A DNA stretch of 64,000 bases, from assembly GCF_964355755.1 (NCBI RefSeq), contig NC_092671.1:9993001-10057000 (forward strand). The letters are read 5' to 3'. The position numbers and the translations under genes are program-made. Origin of the DNA: Antedon mediterranea. Taxonomy: Eukaryota; Echinodermata; Crinoidea; Comatulida; Antedonidae. Positions 1-10,582 of this stretch are shown piece by piece. Under the pieces are notes generated by a model that saw nothing but the letters and a program-made list of their open reading frames with translations, did no database searches and was not told where the DNA came from. Within the stretch, counting starts at the first letter, position 1, and each line of letters starts with the position of its first letter.

Positions 1-1692
1 CATGATGATGTAATATCACTACCATATTTAAGCATATCACTACCATATTTGTTTTTTTTGTTGTTAATTAACAAGTGCTGCATTATTGGATATACGATCT
101 TTCGATTCAAAAGTATTATTCAAACGAGATGAATAATAATGATAATAAATTTAATCATGGATAAAATTAGTAGCACTTATTGTATCCATGCATTAATTAA
201 GACTGTAATGTACATTAAAGATGTAATGTACATTAAAGATGTATTGTCCCTTGAAACACAAAAAAATGAAGGTCAAAGTATTCTAATTTTAAATTGGCCA
301 TATCAAAGTAATAATTATTAAAGTTATTCACTTTAAGTCGAAAATTTGAGCCCAAAACAACGAGTTTATGTAATTAACAGGTAAATTAGTTTGATTACAT
401 TTTGTCTGGAAAATCGTCGCGAGCGAAAGTAAACAAAGATTTCAAACCCTGAGTGCATTACATTATATTATATATACATACAGTATGTATGCAGTATGCA
501 TGATGCTAATTAGGATTTTCACGGTTGAGAAGGTGTTTTCAAACAGGCGCGTTGCATTATGAGATATGTTTTGATCGAAAACTTTGACTGGAAGTCAAAG
601 TTTTTTTTTGAACAAAAAATGACTGTATTTCAGTTAAATGATATTTTTTTCTAATTTTGGTGAAAGTTAATAACTATTATGATACTTCAAAATGACCCAC
701 TTTTTCCGAAATCTTTTGAAAAAAAATTGGCACACTTCAACTTGTGAAGGTGCGTCCGAAAGAAACAACTACTAGATAGTGTATGCAATTTTACAGAAGA
801 AATAAGATATAAAGGAAGGAGAACTTTAAACAAGGACAATAAAAAGGAAATCACGACAGGAAGGCTAACGAACCTCTTAGAACAGTATCGTCCTTCAACA
901 AGGTAATTTATTTCCGTTAAAACCGCAGATATCCCCACTTAATTTAGCTACACCATGGCTACACCGACTGCTATCAATGGTCGCACTTTGTAATAACAGG
1001 ATTTGTTATTTTAACTGTTTACGTCGTGCTTTTTTAAACAATTAAATTTGCTGTGACGATTATTTAATAACGTGCGACGTAAAATACTGACTCTAACTTT
1101 TGGGGACTGTATGAGCCTCGGTACCCGTAGGGATCTGGTTTCATTTTATAAAGTTAACAAGTAAGAGGGCGTACTCTATATTTTACGACAACAAATTCAA
1201 CAACAACAACAACACACAAAAAAATCAACGACACGTGAGAACCGTCGACAGAGGAGAGGTAGGCTTAGCACATAGGTCTATAATATTTAGCCTAGTCTAT
1301 ATAATTTGAATAAGCGACTCGCTTAGCCCATTAATGCTTACTCTCTACCTAATAATATACTAAAATAGGCAGGCTATAATAAGTTTATAGAAAGTAGTCT
1401 AGGCCTCTAGCTAGGCTCCTTCTTAGTTAGGCCTAGTTAGTTAGTCGCTAAGCCGCCGAGCCGAGCAGATAGTCCCGGGCGGCCGGCCCCTACCTAGAGA
1501 GCTACACCTGGTATTCAGTCAGGCCTAGCTACTACTAGCCAGAAAGAGGCCGCCTACTCTAAACGGTATGTATTGTTATATGTGGACAAATGTAGCAACC
1601 TTATTTTTTTTTTTTTTTACAAAATATTTTTCACAAAAATAAGTATTTGAATTGGTTTCAATTTCTGTACAGATTTGACATACAGTAACATC
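1..1692. other. 5' flank of the D-serine dehydratase-like gene; no gene seen
   Basis: No supportable coding region. The first ~60 bases are the inner part of a MITE (tandem 'atatcactaccatattt' motifs) cut by the window edge. An 18-base direct repeat (tgtaatgtacattaaaga) lies around 204-242. From about 1261 to 1560 the composition changes to a CTAG/TAGGCCTA-rich stretch containing a short GC-rich block near 1450-1490. This stretch ends ~130 bases before the start codon, so it is probably promoter or 5' UTR; that is an inference. Confidence 0.5.
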
Positions 1693-4600
1693 ATGGCAGA
1701 GTTATCATGTTTGCCAACCCCTTCACTCGTTGTTGATCTAAACAAAGTGACACAGAATTGTGAAAGGATGTTACAAAAATGTCAAGAACTGGGTGTTAAA
1801 CTTCGACCTCATACTAAAACCCATAAAACCCTGTAAGTTCATTAATCTAATCATTTACTTTTCCATCTAATAAGAAACTTAAAGTTAAAAGAGAAAATTC
1901 TTTAAAAATTTTGTTTGTATAATTGTTGTCGTGTTTCCTTTTGTCTGTTTTGTTTTGGCATCCCTGACACAAGCATTTGCTTTCTTATTTAGAAATAAAT
2001 GTTATTAATTATGATGATGATGTGACAGACATATCTACTATCTCTTTTCCTAAATTCAATATGACATTTTCTTTAAGGCAAGCAGGTGAAATATCAACCG
2101 GAAATCGAAAACATGGACTTGTTGTGTCAACAATAGCAGAAGCCAAATACTTTATCAATGGTGGATTCACAGATATTATATTTGCCCAGCCTCCAAGCCT
2201 AAACAAGGTGGAAGTGTGTACTGCCCTCGTTGAGAGTATCTCAAAATTTCATATGCTTATCGATAATGTTCAACATTTGCAAATGCTAGAGGATACAAAG
2301 TTGGCGAATGGAAAACAGTGGTCTGTCTTTCTCGATTTAGATTGTGGTTATGGTAGAAGTAAGTTCTATATATATAACTAAACATCCAGTATTGTCATTA
2401 TGATTACGGTATTATTGATATCATACCCCAGGATTTATAGATCTCTTCTGATATTGTGTCTCTTCTGATATTTTGAATGGCCGAGCAGCCAAGGCAGGGG
2501 TGCCATTTACCGTACCTAAAGAGCCAACAATATCGGCATGTGTTCAAGGCTGACTTGCTTCTAGTTCTGGTAGTGGAACAAGCCTCTTGGATAAGGACTA
2601 TAAACCGTATGTCCAGTGTACACGGTTATAACCTGTGTGCAAAAAACCCAGATCATTATTCAAGATGAGTAGGGGGTAGTGAACTGGTTCACAAAATATC
2701 TCTGTATCAGGTGGATTACCACCTATCTAATAGGAAAGTGATTAATTTACTATTGGTAATCCTTGGCAACATTGCCTGAAGATATAACATTTAAAAAAAA
2801 AAAAGAAAAAAACCATATTAATTTCCAAATCCATATAAGCAAGAATCAGTGCTGGCTACTATACCACATTGAAGGTGAAATGTCCGCATACCATCTAACT
2901 ACACCAGTGGTCTAATATGCATATATCAAGCAGAAGTACCAAAGTTTGAGTATCATATTTTCTCATCTTTCATCTCATGTTTTATGTTCTGTCTCACTAT
3001 CAAACTTCATGTGACAAAAAAAAATGTGATGTGTCTATATATGGACATAATGATGTCAAAGCACTACCATATTTGGGCATACCACATTTGGGCATACTAC
3101 TACCATATTTGGGCACATTACACTTTTTTGTCAATCTAGTTTGATAGTGTAGACAGAGCTTTACAGTTACAGCGAAACCTTTAATAACAAATAAATTAAC
3201 TTTTGTTTTATTTTCAAGCCGGAGCCAAATGGGATAGTATTAAAACATTTGACCTTGCTCGATTAATCCACCAATCAGAATCAGTTGATCTTGCTGGTCT
3301 TTATGTACATGAAGGAAATTCATACAATCAAACATCAACTGGTGATGTCACTAAACTTTCTGATATGACTGCAACACGATTGCTTGAATTTTCAGACAAG
3401 TAGGCATTTTATAAGTATTTACTTTTTGAAAATCTGTAACTGCTTTATAGTGAATTTTCCACTCAGAAGTATAGTGGGTACTTGGGAGGTTGTAAAAGCC
3501 ACGATATTCAGATCTCCCAAGGAGATTCCTGATATTTTAAGTCATCATCCCACCTCCCACTACAGTGAAATTTCTCAAGATTTCTTTTTATTTGAAAATA
3601 TATATATCTCGATATTAAATGTATAAATTTGTTACTTAGTCTTAAGATTTTTAAAGCACTCTCTATAATAGTTCTATGTTTATTATTAAATTGTTATTGT
3701 GCCCTTCTTGTTTGGCAATGTTTTCATAAATTCTCAAAATTGGGACCACCGCATATGTTTTTTTGCTGTTTTTGTAAAGCAGTATTGTGTATAATAAATG
3801 TGTGATTTTAAATGTTGCAGGCTTGAAAAGGAAGGAATAGATTGTCCAGTCAAATCAATGGGTTCAACTCCTTCTTGTAGCCTACCGACTGAAATCATGA
3901 GTAGAATAACTGAATTTCATCCTGGAAATTATGTGTTTTATGGTGAGTTATCATTGCCTTAGTTAAATACAAAACAACATTTTGAAGGTGGGACAAACTG
4001 AATTCGGATGTTATATTAACGAACTTATTCATTGGGGCAACATTCAGATGAAAAATCTATTAAAGAGATACCTTCCTGTGAAACAAGTGAGTGGCAATAT
4101 TTTATATTAGAATATTGTAGGTTGGTTTTGCGGAAGTTGCTTATATTGTTAATTTTCTGGTGTAATTGTTTCTCTTCTTGTCTTTTTTGTATGATTTGTA
4201 TATGGATGTACTATCCGAAATAAAGAAATGAATGAATAACACTACAGACAACCCTTATTAAATTAATATTGTCTAGTCCATAATGTATTATGTTTATTAT
4301 TCATAAAGCAAAACCAAGAATAATTAAACATTCTTATCTTCTAGATTTACAACAGTACTACATTGGTTCGTGTACTCTAGATGATATAGCATGTACGGTA
4401 ATTGCAAGGGTCATAGGTCACTACCCTGATAGAGGCCATATGGTGATGGATTGTGGTTGGACTGCACTGGACAACCAAAGCCAAATGTCAAAGTGCGTTA
4501 CTGGACATGGTTGCATTGTTGGTGAGCCAAATTTGAGGTCAGTGTTAAGTCAAGTTAGAAAGTCATAAAAAATAATTTTTAATTTTTTTATCATTTTCTT

Positions 4601-5375
4601 TTACAAAAGTTTTATTAATTTTATATATAGAATTGACTCCATGACCCAAGAACTTGGAAAAATATCTGCCATCAATGGTAAACTAGATTATGAAAAATAT
4701 CCGATTGGAACAATTTTACGGATATACCCATGGCATGTAAGTGAAATAAATTTAAAGTCTTTTTGGTGGCCAACACAGTGCCACTACCTAAGCCTATGTG
4801 AGTCTTAGTAGAAAGCAAAGCGACTAAGGCAGGAGCGCCGCCGCAAACCATAGCTATACAATCGACTCAAATTCAAGTCACTCCTCATTGTTCTAGTGGT
4901 AGAACAAGTCTTCTCGGATAAGGATTTAGAACTGGAGGTCCAGTGTACACATCTGGCTCGTGTGCACTTTAAAAAACCCAGTACATCTTTCGGAAGAGTA
5001 GGCGGTTACCCCGGTGTACTGGTCCATTCAGCCTCTTTTGATGTGGACAGACGAATGGGCGCTCTTTGGTGGCAGCACTCAACATGAAGGGACCCTTAGG
5101 AGTAGAAAGAAACCTGTGCGCAACTCAGCCCAGTAGACTGCAAGTCGCAGGTTATTCCTCCATTTACATGAGTTTCCAATTCTGTAAAGATGAGTACTTC
5201 ACACTTTACTTGTTATCTATGTTTTTTGACTTGTATTTTACTTTTCAAATTTAACTATCAAATTACTATTTTTTTCTAGGCGTGTGCAACAGCATCCTTG
5301 CATGAGGTCTATCATATCCTATTAGATGGTGCCATCGTTGACCAATGGAGACCAGTCAAATGGTGGTCAGCGTAA
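1693..5375 (+). CDS. D-serine dehydratase / D-threonine aldolase family enzyme, 7 exons, complete
   Basis: Exons: 1693-1832, 2078-2358, 3219-3399, 3821-3942, 4345-4537, 4631-4736, 5280-5375. All junctions are GT-AG and phases add up to 372 aa, close to the ~375 aa of chicken D-serine dehydratase. This is a fold-type III PLP enzyme family that eliminates water from D-serine or cleaves D-3-hydroxy amino acids. Visible motifs: the N-terminal RPHTKTHKT segment (residues 38-46) with the expected PLP-binding lysine, probably K45; DCGYGRTG of the barrel; [15 protein letters not shown]; and near the C-terminus PWHACATA, whose H-x-C pair matches the zinc ligands of the eukaryotic enzyme. All expected active-site motifs are present, so it is probably functional and cytosolic (no signal peptide). 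Whether D-serine, D-threonine or 3-hydroxyaspartate is preferred cannot be read from sequence. Introns 2 and 6 carry a SINE each, and intron 2 also a MITE. Confidence 0.9.
2473..2812 (+). mobile_element. tRNA-derived SINE (family A), diverged copy with poly-A tail
   Basis: It begins with a degenerate A-box-like head (ggccgagcagccaaggc) and a B-box-like 'gttcaaggct'. The shared core GGATAAGGACTATAAACCGT follows, and the copy ends in an A-rich tail at about 2793-2812. It matches the copy at 9706 over its length and lies in intron 2 of the D-serine dehydratase-like gene. Confidence 0.7.
2985..3162. mobile_element. MITE family 1 copy (longer, with extra internal repeat)
   Basis: The left end is a diverged version of the family terminus AAGCTCTGTCTACACTATCA, and the right end 'gatagtgtagacagagctt' is intact. 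The internal 'taccatatttgggca' motif appears three times rather than once or twice. It lies in intron 2 of the D-serine dehydratase-like gene. Confidence 0.75.
4798..5165 (+). mobile_element. tRNA-derived SINE (family A) copy
   Basis: The tRNA-like head is badly decayed ('gcgactaaggcaggagcgcc', 'attcaagtcac'). The body is well preserved: 'agaacaagtcttctcggata', 'ggtccagtgtacacat', 'gtacatctttcgg', 'ggttaccccggtgtactggt'. It lies in intron 6 of the D-serine dehydratase-like gene. Confidence 0.7.
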
Positions 5376-5448
5376 CTGTTGGTCTACTACTGCATTACAA
5401 TTATATTTCTTGATTAAATTTAAATGAAATATTTTGTTGAAAATTTTA

Positions 5449-5454
5449 AATAAA
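5449..5454 (+). terminator. Candidate polyadenylation signal AATAAA
   Basis: Canonical AATAAA 74 bases after the stop codon of the D-serine dehydratase-like gene. A second AATAAA lies about 40 bases further on. Placement fits a short 3' UTR; no cleavage evidence is available. Confidence 0.5.
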
Positions 5455-6794
5455 ATTTCTCTTTCCTCTATCAACATTCCTTTATTGCTACCACAATAAA
5501 AATAATAATATTCGTCAAGTTTATCATTAATTTACTTCTTGTCTATTAATGTTATGTACAGTGCATTGAGAGCTTGCTTACATGCGCTATAGAATTACTA
5601 ATTAATTAATATATAGCATATATTGCACAGGATTCCATGGGATCTGACATATTACTATTACTTTATTGCAGTCAATTTAGATAGACAGAGCAAAGATCTT
5701 TGTGTTGGTGTTTTAATTTGTAACGATCTATGCTTAAGGATCATTATTTGCTACCCAATCTCCTCAGCCCCCCTTAAAGGTTATAGGGTTGAGATAAGGG
5801 TAATAATGTGTAACATTAATTCGTATTATTCGAGCTTCCATTTTATTTTTTAAAACCAAAGGTGAATGAAATTATGTTTCAAAATATTTGAAATTATATC
5901 TAGAATAGAATTTTTTTAAATTGTAAAATAAAGATGATATAACAAATTATAAGATGTAACTATTTTTTGATTAATTCTTTTATTGAAATGAAATGTTAAA
6001 TGACAATTTTAAATAAGTGACATAATATTATTGACTTACTATTAGTGACATAATATTGTTAGATTACTAAAATGTATTGGTCATACTTTAATCATGATGA
6101 ATAAGCAAAGTGATTTAAATAAAAAGTACTGTATAAGCATTTTTTTTTCAATTTTATTATTCATTGGTTAAATAGGTAGATTAATTCTGTGTCAGTTTTC
6201 AATTGTACGGCAGTAACATATTTAGAGACCTAGCGACGAATGACAATTCTTTATCACTTCTGGCTGCAGAATGTATGATTGAATTTCTTGCTCCTTTATC
6301 ATATAGAATCATATATGTATATTGCTATATTATCTACAATTAGATTGTTGTGCAAACGCAGTCTAGAAGTAAGTATAATAGATTAATTAATACAATGCGG
6401 ATGCATATAGTTAGTAACTGCTTTTTACTACAAGGCTGTATTATACTTGAACAATAGTGTTCATATTAATAATGAATTTTCCATCAATCGAATACAAACA
6501 AGAAAATGAAACTTAATTTATTGGACAGAGACATCAATACACGGTTGTGTTGTCTATATGTAATTCACCCTATAATAACAAAGGAACATGTCAATAGTAA
6601 TAAAAACACGATCTAGCGTCAATAATCATTAAAATTTAATAAGAAATTGAAGAACCCATATGTCTCCTAGCAACGAGATATAACTTGATATAAGTTATCG
6701 GTCAAATGCATTTTTAGTTTATTTTCTATCGAGGAAGGAATATATTAAAGTTTGCATTTAAGCTGTGGAAAGCAAATCAAAAATTAATAATATT

Positions 6795-6803
6795 TTTATA
6801 TAA
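6795..6803 (+). promoter_or_regulatory. Possible TATA box of the TRIM gene
   Basis: A 'ttatataag' motif about 100 bases upstream of the TRIM start codon, followed by non-AT-only sequence. Its distance suits a TATA promoter with a short 5' UTR. AT-rich DNA makes chance matches common. Confidence 0.35.
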
Positions 6804-6898
6804 GCGTGTTTTAAATTTTTTTATCTTGTGGGGAGAGAGCATTTAATCGACTTGTAACGATAATTAAACGTTCCTTTAAAACATAACTTTGTCGGAAA

Positions 6899-8809
6899 AT
6901 GGCAGAAGCACACGGGTATGTACAAGAATTTGAATCTGAGATTCTGCAATGCAAGCGATGTCTGTTACTGTTTGACGATGAACGAGTTCCAAAATATCTG
7001 CCATGCCTTCATACCTTCTGTAAACAATGTTTAGAGGAGATCAGTGCATGGAGTTATTGGCTCAATTGTCCAGAATGTGATGTCCGACTTCATCTACCTG
7101 ATGGCAGAATTAATGGAATCCCAGACAACTTCTTTATACAGAATATACAAGATTATTGGTCATTATATGGCAAGGCGACTACCCGCGAGGATGGATTAAT
7201 CTGTGCAGAATGTAAAAAAGGAGGGATTGCCGAACTCTGGTGTACAGAATGTCGACAAGTGATCTGCACTGGATGTGTTGACGAACATAAAATGAGTCGT
7301 TTGTGCAATCATGGAATTTATTGGTACAAGGATCTACGATTTAAGAAGCATACACTCTTCTGTAAGAACTGCCAGACTAAGGATAACAGAGAACTGGCAG
7401 TGGCCTGGTGTTGCCAGTGTATGACGTTCATCTGCAAGGCTTGTGTTGTGTCACACGAACTCGCCTCTATGATGAAGCACAATATTCAACCATTGACAAC
7501 ATTCAAACCATCGGACGGAATGCCAATGTTAAGACCTCATCTATTTTGTGACCAGCATGAGACCATGGAACTGTCACATTACTGTTTTGCTACTAAGTGT
7601 CAGACGGCACTCTGTGTGCTGTGTGCTTCCTCTGAGCATACAGATCCACCGCACAACACGTCAGAATTACAATTGGGCGCGAATGGATTGAAACATCGAT
7701 TAAAGAACTTTCTTAAAAAGTCAAGAGTAAATGAATCAAAATTAAACAAGCTGAGGGAAAACATTGAAAAAGAGAGAAAATCAATTGCAAAACAAGTAAA
7801 GGAAACAAAGCAGAATATCCAGGATTTAATGGAAAAATGCCACGAAATGCTCAATATTCGTGAAAAAGAGCTACTTGACGAAGTCGATGAAAACTTCAAA
7901 CAGTGGAATGAGAAACTGGACGAAGAAGTTAAAGAGTTTGAGCACGATCTTATACAAGTGTCATGTGGTTGTGAATTTATAGACAATGCTCTTATTCATG
8001 CCAGTAATATCGACGTTGTCTTTGCTTATAATGGTCTTGAAAACCGGATGGCAGATCTCTCCAATTGGCCTGTTTCAAATGGACCTATAACTATCGTCGA
8101 AACGGAACTTCAAGAACAGAACCGCGACGAATTCGAAGAGGTTGTCAAATCACTTGGAAATATTTATTCATTTAATGAACATGAATATCCAAGATTCACG
8201 AAAATACATGTTCATCATTGTTTGGTACATACCAAATGGGGTGTTAGTATACACACGGGAAATAAGTATGGTATGTGTAAGACTGGTGGAGCGCGGATTG
8301 AAGCGACATTACACGATCCGAGTTCCCGTCAAATTCCGTGCAAGATTGTAAGCAACTGTAACGGAACGTATGACGTCATATACACGCCTGATCATCTAGG
8401 ACCATTAAAATTGTATGTGCGTGTACACGGTAAGCCGATAGCAGAGTATCCGTTTATTGTTGAAGTTGAGCCATTTTTACTGGTACCAAAGGAAGCGTTT
8501 GTAGAAGAGGACGCAGTTGTCGAGATTCGAGTTCCAGTTTGTCTTTGCGGTTACCACATCATCAAACGATCCGATATCACGGATTGCGTAATTCGTAGTA
8601 GTACTAGTGAAACGGTATCAAACGATATTGTCAGTGTTCCGGATAAGATATCGGAATTCCTCGTCAAATTCAAACCGAAAGAAAGTGGACGTCATACTAT
8701 TGAAGTCTCTATCAACTGTAGAATAGGAGGGGTGACAACAAAAGAAACACATTTTATGGTGAATGAAGTAAACATTGATGACTTGGATTTAGACGTATAC
8801 GATAATTAA
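6899..8809 (+). CDS. Single-exon TRIM/RBCC protein with filamin repeat, probable E3 ubiquitin ligase
   Basis: An intact 636-aa frame. RING finger: C18, C21, C36, H38, C41, C44, C57, C60, a complete C3HC4 set predicted to bind two zincs and recruit an E2. Three Cys/His modules of B-box type follow (C102-H138, C155-H194, C217-H252); TRIM proteins usually have one or two. A charged coiled coil spans roughly 262-365. A filamin/ABP280-like Ig repeat (about 437-525, containing NCNGTYDVIYTP and YPFIVEV) comes next, then a final ~95-residue beta-rich segment that I do not recognise. There are no NHL repeats, unlike TRIM2/3/71, which also carry a filamin repeat. Lack of introns suggests retroposition or lineage expansion. 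Substrate is unknown. Confidence 0.9.
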   Translation: MAEAHGYVQEFESEILQCKRCLLLFDDERVPKYLPCLHTFCKQCLEEISAWSYWLNCPECDVRLHLPDGRINGIPDNFFIQNIQDYWSLYGKATTREDGLICAECKKGGIAELWCTECRQVICTGCVDEHKMSRLCNHGIYWYKDLRFKKHTLFCKNCQTKDNRELAVAWCCQCMTFICKACVVSHELASMMKHNIQPLTTFKPSDGMPMLRPHLFCDQHETMELSHYCFATKCQTALCVLCASSEHTDPPHNTSELQLGANGLKHRLKNFLKKSRVNESKLNKLRENIEKERKSIAKQVKETKQNIQDLMEKCHEMLNIREKELLDEVDENFKQWNEKLDEEVKEFEHDLIQVSCGCEFIDNALIHASNIDVVFAYNGLENRMADLSNWPVSNGPITIVETELQEQNRDEFEEVVKSLGNIYSFNEHEYPRFTKIHVHHCLVHTKWGVSIHTGNKYGMCKTGGARIEATLHDPSSRQIPCKIVSNCNGTYDVIYTPDHLGPLKLYVRVHGKPIAEYPFIVEVEPFLLVPKEAFVEEDAVVEIRVPVCLCGYHIIKRSDITDCVIRSSTSETVSNDIVSVPDKISEFLVKFKPKESGRHTIEVSINCRIGGVTTKETHFMVNEVNIDDLDLDVYDN

Positions 8810-9174
8810 TAAGTATTACACAAACTTAGATTAGACGTAATCATTACTCCCACGATCATGATATTGGTTGTTATTTTGAGAATTAGGTAAATATAAAAAT
8901 ATTTTGTGTAGATATTCGTAATAATTACAATTTTATAAGAAATTCTGACAGTAGTATTTATCCATGAATTACTGTCTAAAATCTGTTCTTTTTTAACTTC
9001 TGTTTTTTTTCTAATGTAAACTGCAATATGAATCTTAAGAAATACGTTAAAAAGAAGTTTAGAAATTCTGACGTGTCCCCTATTAAGGGGATACTTTTTG
9101 ACTAATTGATTAATATGGGTTGATTGCATTGCACCTATGAAGTTGATATATTTATTTTAGTGTCACTACGTGTG

Positions 9175-9311
9175 AAGCTCTGTCTACACTATCAAACTTT
9201 ATGTGACAAACAAAATGTGCCTATATATGGTCATAATGATGTCATATCACTACCATATTTGGGCACATCACACTTTTTTTTTCAAACTAGTTTAATAGTG
9301 TAGACAGAGTT
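9175..9311. mobile_element. MITE family 1 copy, near full length
   Basis: Starts with AAGCTCTGTCTACACTATCA and ends with its reverse complement, slightly decayed at the last bases. The interior carries 'catatatggtcataatgatg' and 'atatcactaccatatttggg'. No coding capacity. Confidence 0.85.
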
Positions 9312-9705
9312 ATGTTACATTCGTTACTATGGTCATATAACAATGTTATGTAGGCCTATAATAATCAATATATAAATCAATATAAATGTTAGGCATTTTG
9401 TTTACATTTGACATTCAGTTAGATTTGTCATAAACATTATGATAATAGAAATTATTTTTGTGATTATTATTTCAACTTTTATTATTTGTGGTTTGAATGG
9501 ACACACAATTTTTTTTTTCTTGTATTATTTCGTTTATAGTATTAATCGATGTTTGTTACTCTATAATAAAGTTAATCTGCAATTAATTAGTATACAACTA
9601 CCACAATCAATTTTGAGGTTTTATAGTCTACTTGATATTTAGCATAGTTTTAAATATAAGCTACTGTATCAAATAAAATTAAATTGAACAATACAATCAA
9701 TATAG

Positions 9706-10077
9706 AGTGAGTGAGTGGCCGAGCGGTTAAGACAGTGGAACCGTTATTAAGTAGCCATAACATCGGCAAGGGTTCGAGGCTCACTCGCTCCATGGTTCTG
9801 GTGGTAGAACGAGTCTTCTCGGATAAGGACTATAAACCGTAGGTCCAGTGTACACATAGCTCATGCGCACTTTAAAGAACCTAGTACATCTTTCGAAACG
9901 AGTAGGGGGTTACCCCGGTGTACTAGTCCACAGAATCACAGCCACTGTCACACACAGCCACTGTGCAAATTGGGACTGGACCGTTTTAGAGGTGTTTACC
10001 ACCTGTTGGTCCAGATCCTTCACTAACTGAGTTAGTGAGAAGTCGAATAAATAAAATAAAAATAAATAAATAAATAT
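9706..10077 (+). mobile_element. tRNA-derived SINE (family A), best copy
   Basis: The head is tRNA Leu/Ser-like: A box 'tggccgagcggttaag' and B box 'ggttcgaggct' about 45 bases apart, as for an RNA polymerase III internal promoter. A non-tRNA body follows, with the core GGATAAGGACTATAAACCGT and 'gggttaccccggtgtactag'. The copy ends in an (AATA)n tail at about 10045-10077. The anticodon region is not a working tRNA fold. Confidence 0.85.
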
Positions 10078-10449
10078 CAGAAAGACAAATAAAACAACAA
10101 CAAATTTTTAATAAAAGATACATCTTTCAAAGACAAAATTGCACCATTTTGAATCACAAATTCAAAATTATTATTTACATTAATTAAAATATTCATCTAT
10201 ATACTTTTTGAATATTCAATACCCTAGTTCTGATGATACAACAAAATATAGACAAAACACATGAAATCACTTTTTCTACAATGAAATGACACCGACGTAA
10301 AAGTGTAGTATCAATTATTAAAAATTGGACCAAACAATATTTCCATATCAGAGTTCCACCAAACACTGTAAAATGTTAAAAAGCCACAACAAAATAGCAT
10401 GTGTGACAAGAAATTTGACTTGACATCACTGTTACTTAGAGAATTCCCT

Positions 10450-10545
10450 GCTTGGAGAGTTAAGGTTGAAAGATTTGAACCCGGAGTCTTGGGATTGGAA
10501 GTGAAGAATATTAACCACCATGCTTTATGACCGCTACAATTTGCA
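10450..10545 (-). mobile_element. tRNA-derived SINE fragment (family B)
   Basis: Read on the minus strand it has an A-box-like 'catggtggttaatattc' and a B-box-like 'cgggttcaaatc', in the same order and spacing as the copies at 21785 and 37955. It is truncated after the tRNA-like part. Confidence 0.5.
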
Positions 10546-10582
10546 CCGATCTTTTATCAAAATGTTTATAACATACAGTAAG

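Larger units (their letters stand above)
5376..6898. other. Intergenic region between the PLP enzyme and TRIM genes; no gene seen
   Basis: Very AT-rich, with only short non-coding-like reading frames. The first ~100 bases are probably 3' UTR of the upstream gene. The last ~100 bases should hold the promoter and 5' UTR of the TRIM gene. I see no repeat family member here. Confidence 0.5.
8810..10582. other. Intergenic region between TRIM and FLACC1-like genes, with MITE and SINE
   Basis: The two genes converge here. The region holds a MITE (9175-9311), a SINE (9706-10077) and part of a tRNA-like SINE of family B on the minus strand (10450-10545). A short AT-rich frame at 9439-9642 is judged non-coding. 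No convincing poly-A signal of either gene was identified. Confidence 0.5.

Noticed and set aside
7600-7986. 128-aa minus-strand frame
   Set aside because: It is the antisense shadow of the TRIM coiled-coil coding sequence.
9706-9800. Possible functional tRNA-Leu/Ser gene
   Set aside because: A and B boxes are present, but the arms do not pair as a tRNA and the body continues into a repeated SINE sequence.
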